The translations under genes were made by a program, and so were the position numbers. From Dissophora ornata (taxonomy: Eukaryota > Mortierellomycota > Mortierellomycetes > Mortierellales > Mortierellaceae), in NCBI GenBank assembly GCA_025201705.1, contig MU616682.1, positions 1 to 57,319 on the forward strand: a stretch of DNA of 57,319 nt. The letters are read 5' to 3'. The notes below the pieces were generated by a model. That model was given only the letters and a program-made list of their open reading frames with translations, ran no database searches and had not been told where the DNA came from. Below are positions 10,701 through 21,614 of this stretch, one piece after another; the first letter of the stretch is position 1, and every line of letters starts with the position of its first letter.

Positions 10701-11526
10701 AAGAACAGCAGCTGAGATTGGAGTACCAACGGTGTGATTAACATAACAGTAGCGATGTCGACTTGCGCTTACCATGGATCATAAAGACTTGGAGTAGCTT
10801 GTCATTCAGTTTGGTATTCTCGAGCTCCAAGAAGCGACTTACGATAGGCTTCGCCGCCTCCAATTTAGCCTCCTCGGTCGCTTGCCGTGCGGCTGCGGTG
10901 CTCAATGAACCCTTACTACTCTTGGGCTTGACACATTTTTTTGATTTTTTGGTGATCTTTTTCGTGGGCGTAGCTGAGACGGTCTTTGAGGGATTCGAGG
11001 GCGAAGTCGAGAGAGACCCGACTGACCCCCTCTTTTTCTTGGATGCGAGGCCGGTACGTGAACGCTTAGACAGGTGGTCCATTCGTCCTCTGCGCTCGTG
11101 TGGGATATCGCTGTCCGCTGTTGTCATCTCGACATCTTCATCGCTATCGTCCGATGTGCCTTGGTCCTGGCTTGAGTCCTCTTCGTCCTCTTCACCATCG
11201 CCATGGTTCTCTTTGCGGCGAGTATTGTGGCCAATGTCATCGATATCTTCATCATGTTCGTCATGTTCGTCGCTGCTGTTCTCGCTGCTGTTGCTACTAC
11301 CGTTGCTGCTCGAATCTTCGTCTGTGGAGGAGGTGGTAAGACGAACGGACGGATTGTCGAACGCAGTATGTGCAGCGCAGTCGTCGTCGAAGTCTTCATC
11401 CATGGCGTTCTCAGTGATAGCATCGAGGTTGGTGGAAAGGTCGATAGAGTGTAGTCCACTGTCAGGTAGAAACGTGCTCGCTGTCCATGCTCTGCCTTTT
11501 TCTCTCTTTGCACTGAGCTTGGCCAT
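7763..11526 (-). CDS. SAPS-domain protein, regulatory subunit of Sit4/PP6-type phosphatase
   Basis: SAPS proteins (yeast Sap155/185/190, animal PPP6R) bind the Sit4/PP6 catalytic subunit and act in TOR and cell-cycle signalling. Eight exons: 10773-11526, 10421-10666, 10000-10329, 9716-9911, 9453-9626, 9193-9360, 8588-9102, 7763-8484. The phases agree and give 1034 residues. Conserved SAPS stretches include LENTKLNDKLLQVFMIHG, RELFKIFRPE, PLIFDMLPFLDQT, DSFFQFRFNNAFHVQFYKLF and FVKTNFINRMIEHYR. Residues ~40-180 are an acidic/Ser-rich, then basic, disordered insertion. The C-terminus is acidic, then Lys-rich (KKEKKREKKRKHKINKRN), possibly nuclear. The intron at 9103-9192 must use a GC donor to keep DSFFQFR-FNNAFH in frame. 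Divergent to the RECQ helicase. Confidence 0.88.
9103..9192 (-). other. GC-AG intron in the SAPS gene
   Basis: On the minus strand the exon ends ...CAGTTTCG and the intron starts GCAAGTGACA and ends GTTCACTAG. The GCAAGT donor matches the usual GC-donor consensus. The nearby GT (4 nt downstream) gives the wrong phase for the conserved continuation FNNAFHVQFYK, while the GC site restores the SAPS motif D-x-F-F-Q-[FY]-x-[FW]-N-N. Confidence 0.75.
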
Positions 11527-12082
11527 GTGGGTGAGGCGAAGATAGGGTTGCTTATGCTTTTTGTGTTATGTTGGGGAGGGAAGAGAATGAGCGATCACGG
11601 AGAGAAGGGAGAGCGAGGGGAGAGAAGGTTGCGCAAATGATTACCAAATTCGAATGTCCGATCTCAGCAGGGGAAAGGAATCTGATTCACCACACGCTGC
11701 GAAGACCTGTGCCACACGGAGACGAAGAGGCCAAGGAGTTTGGGAGTGGGTTACGTGAATGTGTATCAAATTGATCGAGGTGCGACCTAGAAATAAAGAT
11801 TCAAGATTTGCGCAGAGTTTGTTGAGTATTGAAGTAAATTATTGAGTGTTAATTGATGATCTTCATTGCTCATAATAACTCAGTCGGAGATGTGTGTTCC
11901 TGCCAAGCACTCGCGTCTCGTGGATGGAAAACAACAGAGGGGTGACCAGTCGGCACGTGATGGCTAGATGGTCGCGGTGCAACGGGAGCAGCGCGTTTGG
12001 CTGTTCGGCCTCGCTGTTTCCAAAGGGGGCATCCGCACCATGAAACAAGGATCCAATCTAATCCAATCATCAATCACACGAC
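11527..12082. promoter_or_regulatory. Bidirectional promoter region between SAPS and RECQ genes
   Basis: A 556-bp gap separates the divergent start codons of the SAPS (minus) and RECQ (plus) genes. The SAPS side is purine-rich (GGGAGGGAAGAGAATGAG near 11572). The RECQ side has a short direct repeat AATCTAATCCAATCATCAATC just before its ATG. No ORF with recognisable homology is present. Confidence 0.45.
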
Positions 12083-14710
12083 ATGGACTCCAGTTCAGTC
12101 AACACTGACACCCTGGCTGAGATCGCCTCAATCGATCAGGAGCTGAGTGTGATCGAGGAGTCTATAACAGACCTAGAGTGCCGCCGTGCTGAACTGGAGG
12201 CTTACAGGGACTCTCTCCTGGCTACGCACCCTCCCAGTGGAGTTCTAGATCGAGGAAGAAGTGAAACTATTGCAGTAAAGGACAAGGACTATGGAAAGCA
12301 GGATTTTACGTGGTCGGAGGACCTTAAACGGTTAGCCAAAGCACATTGGAACATCACGAGCTGGAGGGACAAGCAGCTCCACGCTATGAATGCCTCGTTG
12401 GATGGACGGGATACGTTTGTCCTCATGCCGACAGGTAAAATGGCTGCATGGACATGCCAGCTGCATCGGCGTCCTCAGTTGCAATTAATGAGTTTAAGGC
12501 TGATGCCATCAATTATTATTCAACTTCATCAGGTGGTGGCAAATCGCTGTGCTATCAGTTGCCAGCGTTGATCGCCCCAGGTATCACTCTGGTGGTCTCT
12601 CCGCTCCTGTCGCTCATCCGCGATCAAGCTTTTCATCTCGAGGAAGCTTCAATTGGCGTCGGAATGTTGACCTCAAATACAACTAAGGAGGAATCAAAGC
12701 GGATCATGGATGCAATGCTGGGGCCAGTTCAACCCAAGGGCAGCGGATCCAAGCAACAAGCAAAGAACTCTGCTTCATCAAAAGACGTCTTCAACTTGGA
12801 AATGCCGCAGGAATCATGTGGTGCTCTCAAGTTGGTCTATGTAACACCCGAAAAGATCAGCAAGTCGAAGCGCTTCATGAACCATCTTGAGAAGGTCTAC
12901 GCTGCCGGTAGATTGAGTCGGATAGTGGTCGATGAGTGCCATTGTTGTTCCAACCTTGGCCACGATTTTCGGCCAGACTACAAAAAGCTAGGAATCTTGC
13001 GAGTCCTGTTTCCCAACACACCAATCATGGCCTTGACAGCGACTGCAACTCAGAGTGTTATCCAGTCTGTCCTGTCTACGTTGAACCTCAGTCCTGTTGG
13101 GCAAGCTGGCGGGACTCTTCTCTTTGACTCGCCTCTATTCCGACCCAATCTCGCGTACAGAGTACTGACTCGGCCTAGCTCTAATCAAGAGACTTTTCAA
13201 TTCTTGGGTAACTACATCCAAAGCAAACATCGCCAGTCCAACGGGATCATCTACTGCCTGTCGAAAAAGGACACACAGGTGTTTGCAGAAAGGATCGCCG
13301 GGGCGAGTGGCGGTCGCGTTAGGACAGCTGCTTACCATGCGGACATCGAGGATCACGACAAAGAGCTTATTCATGAGCAATGGAGAGATGGACGCATTCA
13401 GGTGGTTTGTGCAACCATTGCGTTTGGATTGGGAATCAACCACCCTAATGTCCGATTTGTTATCCATATCTGCATGGCCAAGTCGTTGGAGGGTGGGTGC
13501 TCTTGCCTTTCTTTTTTTTTTTTTGTGGCTTTACGAGATTGTGGTCTGATTGACATCCCAACTTGACAGGTTACTATCAGGAGTCTGGTCGCGCTGGTCG
13601 CGACGGATTGCCAGCAGACTGCGTGCTGCTCTACCGGGATCAGGACGCCTCGCGACTCTCTACTCTTTGTATCACTGAACCCGAGGGTATCACTAACGGT
13701 ACATGAACTTACTCGCTACGCGTTTTTAATACACTATGCTGTGAACGGAATCCTGTTTTTTAAACTTGGCGTCTCATGTATGGTAGTCTATGGAATGACA
13801 AAGTACGCACAGGATCTTAGGACATGCCGTCACCAGCTCTTCGACACTCACTTCTCGAAACACATCGCCAAACGGCTACAACCTTGCGGGTTCTGTGACA
13901 ATTGCACGCTTGCTGGAAAGGATGTTGTTAAAGAGGACCTGAAAGCAGAGGTCCGCGCACTCTGTTTTCTTATGGATCGGCTAAAGGATGTAAACGAGAG
14001 AGTGACGCTTAACAAGCTGGTCGAGGCTTGGAGAGGCGTGGGTTCCCTTCGAGCCATAGCCAAGGTTGTGCGAGATGAGTTCCACACAGAAGTTATTCCC
14101 AAGCGCGCGAGCAAGGATGTAAGTATCCATGCACCTGGATGTCTATTTTTTTTTTTTAAAAAAAAAAAAAAAAAACAGGGAGTAATCTAACGCTGTTTGA
14201 CAAATGCCTGAATAGGACTACGATCGAATCATCAACCATCTCATCATCAATGGCTATCTGAGAGAGGACTTTCACTTTACGGCCTACTCGACTCTTGCGT
14301 ACATTATAAATGGACCCCGATCAAGTCCATTCGTTTCGAAACGCCCGCTCTCCGCGCTCCCCTCTGTCATAGTCGAGTTTGGAAGAGATCCATCGAGGGT
14401 AGCGAATGAGAATAGGGCGGAAGTGCCTTTTGCAGTGCACGATCGTAAGAGGAAAACAGGTGGAGGTCAGAAATCCAGCGAGATAGATGAGATTTCAGAA
14501 AGTGATATCCAACTGCTCCTGGATGAAGAAGAACCGTCGGAGGATGGCCATGCGTCGCCTATCATGGCACGACAAAAACGGAGACGAGACCCTGTTGACC
14601 TCATAAAAGATCGCCAACGAAATGAATCGTCCCAGGCCTCGCAGAGTAAGAGCCGCAAGCTGGTCATCACGGTGTCTGATGATGAGGACGATGGCCAGGA
14701 CTTCATGTAG
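12083..14710 (+). CDS. RECQ1-type ATP-dependent DNA helicase
   Basis: A 3'-5' DNA helicase of the RecQ family, closest in layout to animal RECQL/RECQ1. Exons: 12083-12434, 12533-13492, 13570-13698, 13787-14118, 14216-14710; 755 residues, phases consistent. It has an N-terminal coiled coil (residues ~8-45) as in RECQ1. Walker A PTGGGKSLCYQLP is restored by splicing exons 1 and 2. Motif II is VVDECHCC, followed by GHDFRPDYKKLGILR. Motif III is ALTATAT, motif IV GIIYCLSKKD, motif V CATIAFGLGI, and motif VI ESGRAGRDG is split by intron 2. The zinc-binding region has CRHQL...PCGFCDNC and is followed by a winged-helix segment. The tail is disordered and acidic, with basic patches RQKRRR and KSRKL. 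DECH replaces the more usual DEVH/DEAH and SNLGHDF replaces SQWGHDF. Acts in the nucleus in repair and replication-fork processing, by family knowledge. Confidence 0.92.
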
Positions 14711-15407
14711 ATGTCGTTTATTATTGTGGCAAACTATAAAGTGCACGGAATGCATTCTCAATGGATGCTTACTGTCCCTGAAACTGTCCGTTTGTCCGCG
14801 GTAATACCGGCAGTGCGACACATAACCACATAGACTTGCCGTATTCCGCGCATCCAAATGTGGTCCAAATCAAGAGATGCGACGAACGGCAGGGGTCGCA
14901 GAGACCTTCTTCGCCACATTTCCCACCATTTCCTGCTGCGGAAGAGTGGCGATGACCAAATCCAGTGAACCAAAAAAGGGGAAATAATAATGAATAATGG
15001 CGCAGGACAAAATCACAGAGCTGCATTTCTGTTGCTTGTGGAAACTAGAAATGTTTGTGCGAAATGAGTGGCTGGTATTTCTGTCAAGAAGTGGGCTGAA
15101 CCTGATGCGTGCATCGCATCGCAGTTTTCTTCTCCTGCTCCTAATTAAATTCGTCGCTCTTCCCCCTTGTCCCGAACCACACACACACACACACACTCAG
15201 TGCACATTTTCTCTCGCCTTTTCTTTTTGTGGATATATCACACACGCCTATAAGTACAGACAGGGCAACCGCCTTTCGACTCTTTGCACAGCACAATTTC
15301 TTCATCGCCTCCCTTCTCAATCCACGCCCAGAGCACAAGAGTCGTACAATCACCACGACTGCGTCCCTTTTCGCTTCGCCCACGAACTATAAAAATTATT
15401 ACGGAAA
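14711..15407. promoter_or_regulatory. Intergenic: RECQ 3' flank and promoter of the Ser-rich gene
   Basis: About 700 bp, tandem orientation. It contains a CA microsatellite (about 15179-15197) and pyrimidine-rich sequence, then a TATAAAAATTATT stretch (15388-15400) directly before the next ATG at 15408. No coding sequence is recognised. Confidence 0.4.
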
Positions 15408-17301
15408 ATGAGAGCTCGACCCCTCAGCTCCGCTGGTTCTCGTCCCCCACACAAGGATGCCAAGGGCATCATCTCTGCCTTCGACGGCAAGCAACGGCGA
15501 GGTAACATTAAACTCTACCAAAACAGCCCAATGACAAAGGAAGCACACATTGCAACGCTTGCTCAATTGCTTGCCACTGATCAAAAAGCGCTGCTTATAA
15601 TCAATCCATCTAGCAAGCGACACCCTAACCTCGATCAAACCATCAGAAGAGCTTCACCGCAACCATGGCCATCGCCTCAATCGTCAACCCTTCCCACATC
15701 ACCTGGTAACTGAACTCTCTTCAGGGCAACATCTCAGTCCACCACCGATGAACCACTCTGGACAGTTACGATCACCCCTCCGGCGTAGATCGATTAATAC
15801 TGACGAACAAGAGTCCAAGAGAGACAACGAAGAGACAAAAGAGCTGTCAGGAAGAGGAGGAAGAGAGTCTAGGAACTCTTTGTCCAGTCGAACTTCACCT
15901 AGAATCAATAGCCGAGATCCTTCCAAGAGTCCCATCCCCATCGATGAGCGACCCCCATGGGTCGGGACATGGTCCTCACGGGCTTCGCGATCTTCACTAT
16001 CATCCTTAAAGACGACTGCGGCCACCTCAGACAAGTCTGCACAACGACGTCAATCGTTTCTGAATACATCACCTTCCTCAGCTTCCTCTTCCCGTTCGTC
16101 CTCGCCAAGTAGTCGGGCAGCGCCTATCTCACCCTCGTCCAGGATAGCAAGAAGTGCAACAACCTCACCATGCAATAATTCAAGTGGCCGTTCGAATTCC
16201 ATCTCTCACAAAGCCGTAACACCAACAATTGGAAGTCCTCTCGGACGAAAGAGCCAGAGCTGTGAGCAAGAGAGTAGCAGAACCTCTGATTGCGGATATC
16301 TTCAGGGGAAACAAAAAAGTATTTTCGAAAGCGTGCAAGGGGCTCATGGTTTTGAAGACAACTCCACCGTCCACCTGCATGATCAGCAGCAGCAGCAATG
16401 CCGACCAGGGGCCATGCAAGAGGAGAGACGTATTGCTTGTTGTCAGGGGGAAGCAGTTAACACCGTTCAAGAAACGAGTTCGATACCACCCACAGAGAAT
16501 TCCTCAATACTCATCCGCGAGCTTCTGGGGAGCACCGCCAATGACGCAGATAGGAGCACCAACGATGAAAACAACCTGGACACTTTCGGCAGCACTGTTG
16601 GCAGTAATGATGGCGGTGGCATTAGCAGTAGCGATATGGCAGCAAGACCTGCCAAGGCCGCCGCTAGTGTGTACTCTGTTCACTCCCTATCCTTGGTATC
16701 CCTCGTGGCACCAACGACTGACATCGCGCCCTTCGTGGCCACCGCATTATTTGGACAGCAACCCCAAAGCCAACATACGCATGACGATTCAGACGCTCAC
16801 AGTTATCGCAGTCATTGCAGTTATCACAGCCATGGCTCCAACGACCTTCCAGTCAACGGCGGGGTATCCAACGCTAATGGCGATAGAGAAACGAATGGAA
16901 CTCCATCGCCTGCCCAGGAAGCCATGTCGAGGCTCGTGAAGCTGAACGATCGCCGACAACGCAGTTTCAGTAACCTCTTCAACGCCTTGACTTTTAGAGC
17001 CCGTCTTCTACACATCCCGGGCGGTAATAGTTTAACTGAGAGTGGCGGTAGTGCACGTGAAGGGGGCAGTAGCAAGACTACAGCGTCTGTAACTGCAAGT
17101 CCACCATCGTCCAAGTCTTCATTCAAATCGTTTCTGTCTTTGGAAAGTAAGCAGGTGAAGGAACACCATCTTCGTGTCTCGAGCATCGAGTCTTTCCCGA
17201 AACACAGACCCTCTTCGACATCTTCACTGACGCCGAAAGTGCAATACATTCGTGATCTCTTAAGACTGCCACACTCGGCTTTAACAGCGACAGTACAGTA
17301 G
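15408..17301 (+). CDS. Ser-rich, mostly disordered protein of unknown function
   Basis: Two exons, 15408-15501 and 15725-17301, with a 223-nt intron (GTAACA...CTCTTCAG). The splice joins ...DGKQRR to GQHLSPPPMNHSGQ in frame and gives 556 residues. An alternative is a start at 15748 without the first exon. Composition is dominated by Ser, Thr, Pro and Arg, with poly-Gln (DQQQQQC near residue 255) and a His/Ser cluster (HTHDDSDAHSYRSHCSYHSH). RSxS/SPxR motifs are frequent, which suggests a phosphoprotein regulated by basophilic or proline-directed kinases. The more ordered part is near the C-terminus (AMSRLVKLNDRRQRSFSNLF; VQYIRDLLRLP). No family recognised. Convergent with NAPRT. Confidence 0.6.
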
Positions 17302-17323
17302 CTGGTGGAAGCAAATCAGCGAG

Positions 17324-17355
17324 AAAAAACTGACGCGTATACGCGTCAGTTTTTT
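17324..17355. repeat. Perfect 32-bp palindrome between convergent genes
   Basis: Half-sites AAAAAACTGACGCGTA and TACGCGTCAGTTTTTT are exact reverse complements with no spacer. It starts 23 bp after the stop of the Ser-rich gene and lies about 80 bp beyond the stop of the convergent NAPRT gene. On either strand it reads as a GC-rich hairpin followed by T6, resembling a terminator, and each half carries ACGCGT, the core of the fungal MCB element. Confidence 0.85.
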
Positions 17356-17436
17356 GTGCCATGGCTAATAAAATAATGTTCAATGACGCTTCATTCTATA
17401 TGACTGGTGTTTATGGTAATCTACATGTAGTATCGT

Positions 17437-18867
17437 TCACAGGGCAGCAATCTGTCTCCTCACTTCGGATACTGCCTCATCACTACCGCTCTCTTTGCCA
17501 TGATCGTCGCTGAGCTTCACGCATTCCCTTCCTGCGCAGGAATGCAGTTTGATCACAATGTTCATCGCCGAACTCCTGCTCTGATCCAGATGGCGATAGT
17601 CGTTCGTGAAATGTGTTCCAATGCCGAACGATGCCTGGATTCCTTTCTCCTCTGCTGCTTGCTGCAATTTGATTGCCAAATCTGTACTGAGTCCGTCTGA
17701 AAACACGACTTTCTTGGTCCTGCGCAGCGTTGGCCCCACGCTGGGATCCTGATCATAGTGACGGATGATCCGATCCATAAATTCGAACGCATCGCCAGAG
17801 TCATGACGCACACCGGCCCAATCTTTTGCCAGAGCGCCTTTGAAAGTCTTAAGGAAGACCTCTGTGGTAAAGGTGTCTGTAAGAGCGATTCCCAGGACCT
17901 GGCCTGGGTACGTCACCGCCCACCGATCCAGCGCCACCTGGTTCGCTTGGCCAGCATCTTTGATAATGGCTGCTGTTCCCATGAACCACTCATGCGCCAT
18001 AGTTCCAATGGGTGCCAGGTTCATGATGTGCGCAAAGTGCATATTACTCGTTCCTGTCAAGAAACCCTGTCCTGGGGCGGCTTCCGATGGCAACGGAGAT
18101 CCTGCAGTCAACGCCTCAAGCACGATCCTTTGAGTCTCATAATCGCGTCTACGTCTCGTACCGAACTCTGCAAACTTTGCTCCAGCCTGGACCAATCTCT
18201 CAGCCTTGTCCTTCGCAGCCTCGAATTGTCCGGTATAACTCCAGTCCTGATCGCCAAACCGGAAGTATGCCTCGCAGACAAGGGCCAGGATAGGCACTTC
18301 GTATAGGATGACCTGGTCCCACTCGCCCGTGATTGTGATCTGTGCCACATTCTCGTCGGTCTTTTCCTGATCAATGTCGTTGGGGATTGACTGCGTTGGA
18401 TCTGCTGTTGGTCCTGATCTTCCAGATGCCATTTTATTTGTGGCAGATGCCCAGTCTATCTTGATCTGCTCCTCGGGCTTGAAGCGGAACTCGTTCTGCA
18501 GCCAATCAAGGTAGTCCTTGGTCAGATACGGACATTTGGCCTCGAGAAAAGCGCGCTCGTCGTTTGTCAGTTGAAGCTGGGCCATGTCCTGGATCTTTTG
18601 CTTCAACCAGGGAAGAGCTTTGAAAGGCAAACGAGCCAGTTCAGGGGATCGATTCGTGAAGCGGTAGTGGCAGGGGGTGTTGGGGTAGTGTTGGCGCACG
18701 GCCTGTTGCATGGTTAACTTGTAGAGATCATTGTCCAGGATGGAGGTGCAAGCCAAAGAAGGTTGATGCTGGTGCTGGCGCATCGCGAGTTGGTTTTGGT
18801 TGCTAGCTGCGCTGCTGACAGCAGGATCAGGCAGACTGGCTGTAGGCTTTATGGTGGGTGAAGGCAT
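17437..18867 (-). CDS. NPT1: Nicotinate phosphoribosyltransferase (NAD salvage)
   Basis: Converts nicotinate and PRPP (with ATP) to nicotinate mononucleotide, the first step of the Preiss-Handler NAD salvage pathway. The frame is open from 19047 (536 codons), but the first 60 codons read through an A/T homopolymer and look like 5' UTR. The ATG at 18867 gives 476 residues, close to fungal family length. Visible family features: SILDNDLYKLTMQQAVRQHYP at the N-terminus, FTNRSPEL, YEVPILALVCEAYFR, FAEFGTRRRRDYETQ (PRPP/nicotinate pocket), GTSNMHFA, GTMAHEWFMG (the His that family members autophosphorylate), GVRHDSGDAFEF, VFSDGLS, FGIGTHFTND, and C-terminal NIVIKL and CVKLSDDHGK. A low-complexity insertion (residues ~150-175) interrupts the early part. 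Single exon, apparently intact. Confidence 0.93.
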   Translation of the reverse strand: MPSPTIKPTASLPDPAVSSAASNQNQLAMRQHQHQPSLACTSILDNDLYKLTMQQAVRQHYPNTPCHYRFTNRSPELARLPFKALPWLKQKIQDMAQLQLTNDERAFLEAKCPYLTKDYLDWLQNEFRFKPEEQIKIDWASATNKMASGRSGPTADPTQSIPNDIDQEKTDENVAQITITGEWDQVILYEVPILALVCEAYFRFGDQDWSYTGQFEAAKDKAERLVQAGAKFAEFGTRRRRDYETQRIVLEALTAGSPLPSEAAPGQGFLTGTSNMHFAHIMNLAPIGTMAHEWFMGTAAIIKDAGQANQVALDRWAVTYPGQVLGIALTDTFTTEVFLKTFKGALAKDWAGVRHDSGDAFEFMDRIIRHYDQDPSVGPTLRRTKKVVFSDGLSTDLAIKLQQAAEEKGIQASFGIGTHFTNDYRHLDQSRSSAMNIVIKLHSCAGRECVKLSDDHGKESGSDEAVSEVRRQIAAL

Positions 18868-21369
18868 TGCAGACAGGAATGGAGAGGGCGGAATGAGGGG
18901 GGTGAATGTTGGTGGAATGGAAGATCGTTTTGATTGTTTGAACGGCCGCTTTATTCGAAACCCAACTTTCACCCCAAAAAAAAAAAAACGGCCACAAAGC
19001 CTACCGAGAGAAAGTGGCAAAAGGGCGCGTTTGCTCAGAGGCAGCAAACACCACGCAAAGCACTAGCATTAGTGGCATAAAGTCAAAGGCCTCGTTCATA
19101 TGTTGCTGTCATAGATCCACAATCATCCTTGGCTCCTTAATCACAGCTTACGGCAGTGTCTCGCCAACATCGCATCCATAGGCCCTGGGGGTATCCTAGA
19201 CATCGTGTTCAGCTACTTGGATTTTCCTGTCCCCATGCACTTCGCCCTTGATCGCACCGCTATCTAATGTACTGCAATAAAAGTGAATGTGGATCATGTC
19301 AGCCATTCAGCAAAGCATCCACAAACTCAGGATACACGGAGAGGTCATGAAGCAATGGAGATTCATTCGGTGCCTATTGAAGTCAGGGTACAAGCACACC
19401 GGAAAAAAAGTGCTGCTGCAAATGAAGGCAAGGAGCGATGATACAGATTGAGGTGGATTTCTGTTCAGACGTTGGGAGCCAGAACATGAAGGAGGTCTCG
19501 CTTGCGAGCAAACCGCTGATAATGGACAGAGACTGTCCACTTCGGGTGTGCCTGAAGCTCTCTCCGACCAGCGCCTTTCTGCGCTCCCGCCCTATTGCTC
19601 TGCAGTATTTTGTGTCCGGATTCACAGTGTACTCGGATTACTTGAAGTATTGTAATCATCATCTCGTTTTGATCTTGTGTGAAACTGTCGCTGGCAGCGG
19701 GAGCTAGACATACCATTTAAGTAGGCTTCATGGTGGATGTGGTGTTGCCAATGAATGAATGCGCAAACTGTTGTCGAGAGCGCGAGCGGCTTTATTTTCC
19801 AGATTAAGGGGTACTCAGGCACATCCTTTTGGTGGCAAGCATATCGCGCGAGCAGCATCCATGATTGCCTCTGGTGGAAGCCAGGTCAATTTTTTTAGGA
19901 GTGTCGTCAAGGCGACGGCTGCGAGGTCCAACGAGCCGACTTACTGACTTACTGCCAGACTACCAGAGGGAGGTCACCCTAGTGTCCTGCGAGGGTCCAA
20001 GTCTTTGCATGGAATCTCTAGGGTGGAGACTGCAATATGCGTGCGCCGATGGTTCTGGAGGAAGGGAGGACCGAGGATGTATTGTTTACAAGAATAAGAA
20101 TTTAAACCAAGGAACAACCTTGAAACCAGAAATAAAACTCGGACTTGATCTACATATTTTGGGATGATGGCAACAGCGACTAGAGCGTGCTCTTCTTCCG
20201 CTCCTTCGAATCTTCGTATAAATACTCAGTCCTCACCGTACAGCTCTCATTTCGCGGTGGAGAAATACCAGAACACTTGGTCGTGAATCTCACCACCTCG
20301 ATATCCACTTCTCGATTCTCGTTGCAGTAGCCCGTTCTTCCGTGTCTACGTCGAAATAGATCATTCTTACCAACTCCTTCGAATTCGACTTTCTGATCGA
20401 CCGACCGGTTCCCCCCCTGGAATGAGCTGTGGCGGTTGCTGAGTTATATTTGTAAGGTTTGCATGACAGCATTTTCAGACGAGGAGCAGCAGGTACAAGA
20501 ATAGGAAGACAGCAATTGGTCTTGCGCCAGAAAATGGAACGGGCGCCAGCAAAGTGCCTTATATGGGCGTAAATGTGCTGGTGCAAAGATGCGCGTGAGC
20601 AATACGGATTCGCTGCCCAACGCCAATCCCGAGCCACGCATCACGGAAGCGGCATTGTTATACCACGCCTAGAGTACCACTCTACTTCTCATACTCAGTT
20701 GCGTTCAAACATTGCACTGATCCAGCGGATCTGCTAGACGACAAGGATAAATAGACAGCCCACCGATGACAATAAAAATAAAGGCGGAAAAGACGTCAGA
20801 GATTTAGAGTGAGCCATTTGATGTAACATCGCGGAGGTTGTGCCGAGGCATGGCAGAGGCTGAGAGAGCTTTAAACATTCGAGAAACAGAGTAAAACAAT
20901 AGAAAAAAAAGAGCACAGGAAAATGCAATTTAGGCTGTGCTATTAGCCTGCTTTGACTGCAGTACGGAGAATCACGACCATGTCGTTTCAGAGGTTTTCC
21001 CTCCCGCTCTTTGTTTTTTCCAGAGCGTGGGTGGCACAGACTAAGTACCCCGATCCTGATGAAGACAGACGCAACCCCTAGTCTAGAGTATGTATCACGG
21101 CAGTTGCCATCGAAAAGCCAGGAATGGAATGGCAGAAAATAACAATGATGGCTCTGTGCTTCATACGCTTGTACAAAGACAACGCAGATCGCGAACAGCG
21201 CATAGTAGGGTCAAGAAAGGGGCGGGCAAGGGGAATCTGACTGAGATGGTTTCTCCGTCTGGAATAGCGCATTGGCGGTTCCACATTACGTCTGGCGCGT
21301 CCCGGCTTTTAGTCTAATGCTAATCAAGCGGAGACTACAGTACTTTATATAAGATGCCCCATGGCGCTT

Positions 21370-21372
<3 letters not shown>

Positions 21373-21402
<30 letters not shown>
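21373..21402 (+). repeat. (TC)15 microsatellite in leader of the Kre9-like gene
   Basis: Uninterrupted TC dinucleotides, about 210 bp upstream of the ATG, within a pyrimidine-only stretch that continues to about 21520. Pyrimidine tracts of this kind are common in core promoters and leaders of highly expressed fungal genes. Confidence 0.85.
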
Positions 21403-21406
<4 letters not shown>

Positions 21407-21446
21407 CTTCGCACTTCTCTCGCTCTCTCGCTCTCTCGCGCTCTCT

Positions 21447-21516
21447 CTTTCTCTCCCACTCTTTCTCTCCCACTCTTTCTCTCCCACTCTTTCTCTCCCA
21501 CTCTTTCTCTCCCACT
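21447..21516 (+). repeat. Five perfect tandem copies of a 14-bp unit
   Basis: The unit CTTTCTCTCCCACT is repeated without change at 21447, 21461, 21475, 21489 and 21503. It follows the TC microsatellite and precedes the Kre9-like start codon by about 100 bp. Copy number is likely variable between strains. Confidence 0.9.
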
Positions 21517-21614
21517 CACTCTTTCTTCGCCACACACACACATTCACTCTCATCCTTGACCATTGATCAGCTCTTGCTTTATTATCCACACTCAACCCGC
21601 AACACCGCATAACC

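Larger units (their letters stand above)
18868..21614. other. Long intergenic region between NAPRT and the Kre9-like gene
   Basis: About 2.7 kb separating divergent genes. A poly-A/T tract (18975-18988) lies in the probable NAPRT leader. Open frames at 19438-19707 (+) and 19865-20167 (+) show no recognisable domain. On the minus strand 20180 to about 20440 could be a terminal exon (described under findings). Positions 21373-21516 are CT-rich repeats forming the core of the next gene's leader. Confidence 0.4.

Noticed and set aside
10763..11545. 260-codon plus-strand frame
   Set aside because: Antisense shadow of the acidic/Ser-rich first exon of the SAPS gene; the product is low-complexity Ser/Leu.
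16229..16939. 236-codon plus frame overlapping the Ser-rich gene
   Set aside because: Alternate frame of the same strand, no splice support and composition typical of a shifted repeat-rich frame.
21361..21612. Tandem repeats as a CRISPR array
   Set aside because: Units are contiguous with no spacers, in a eukaryotic pyrimidine-rich leader.
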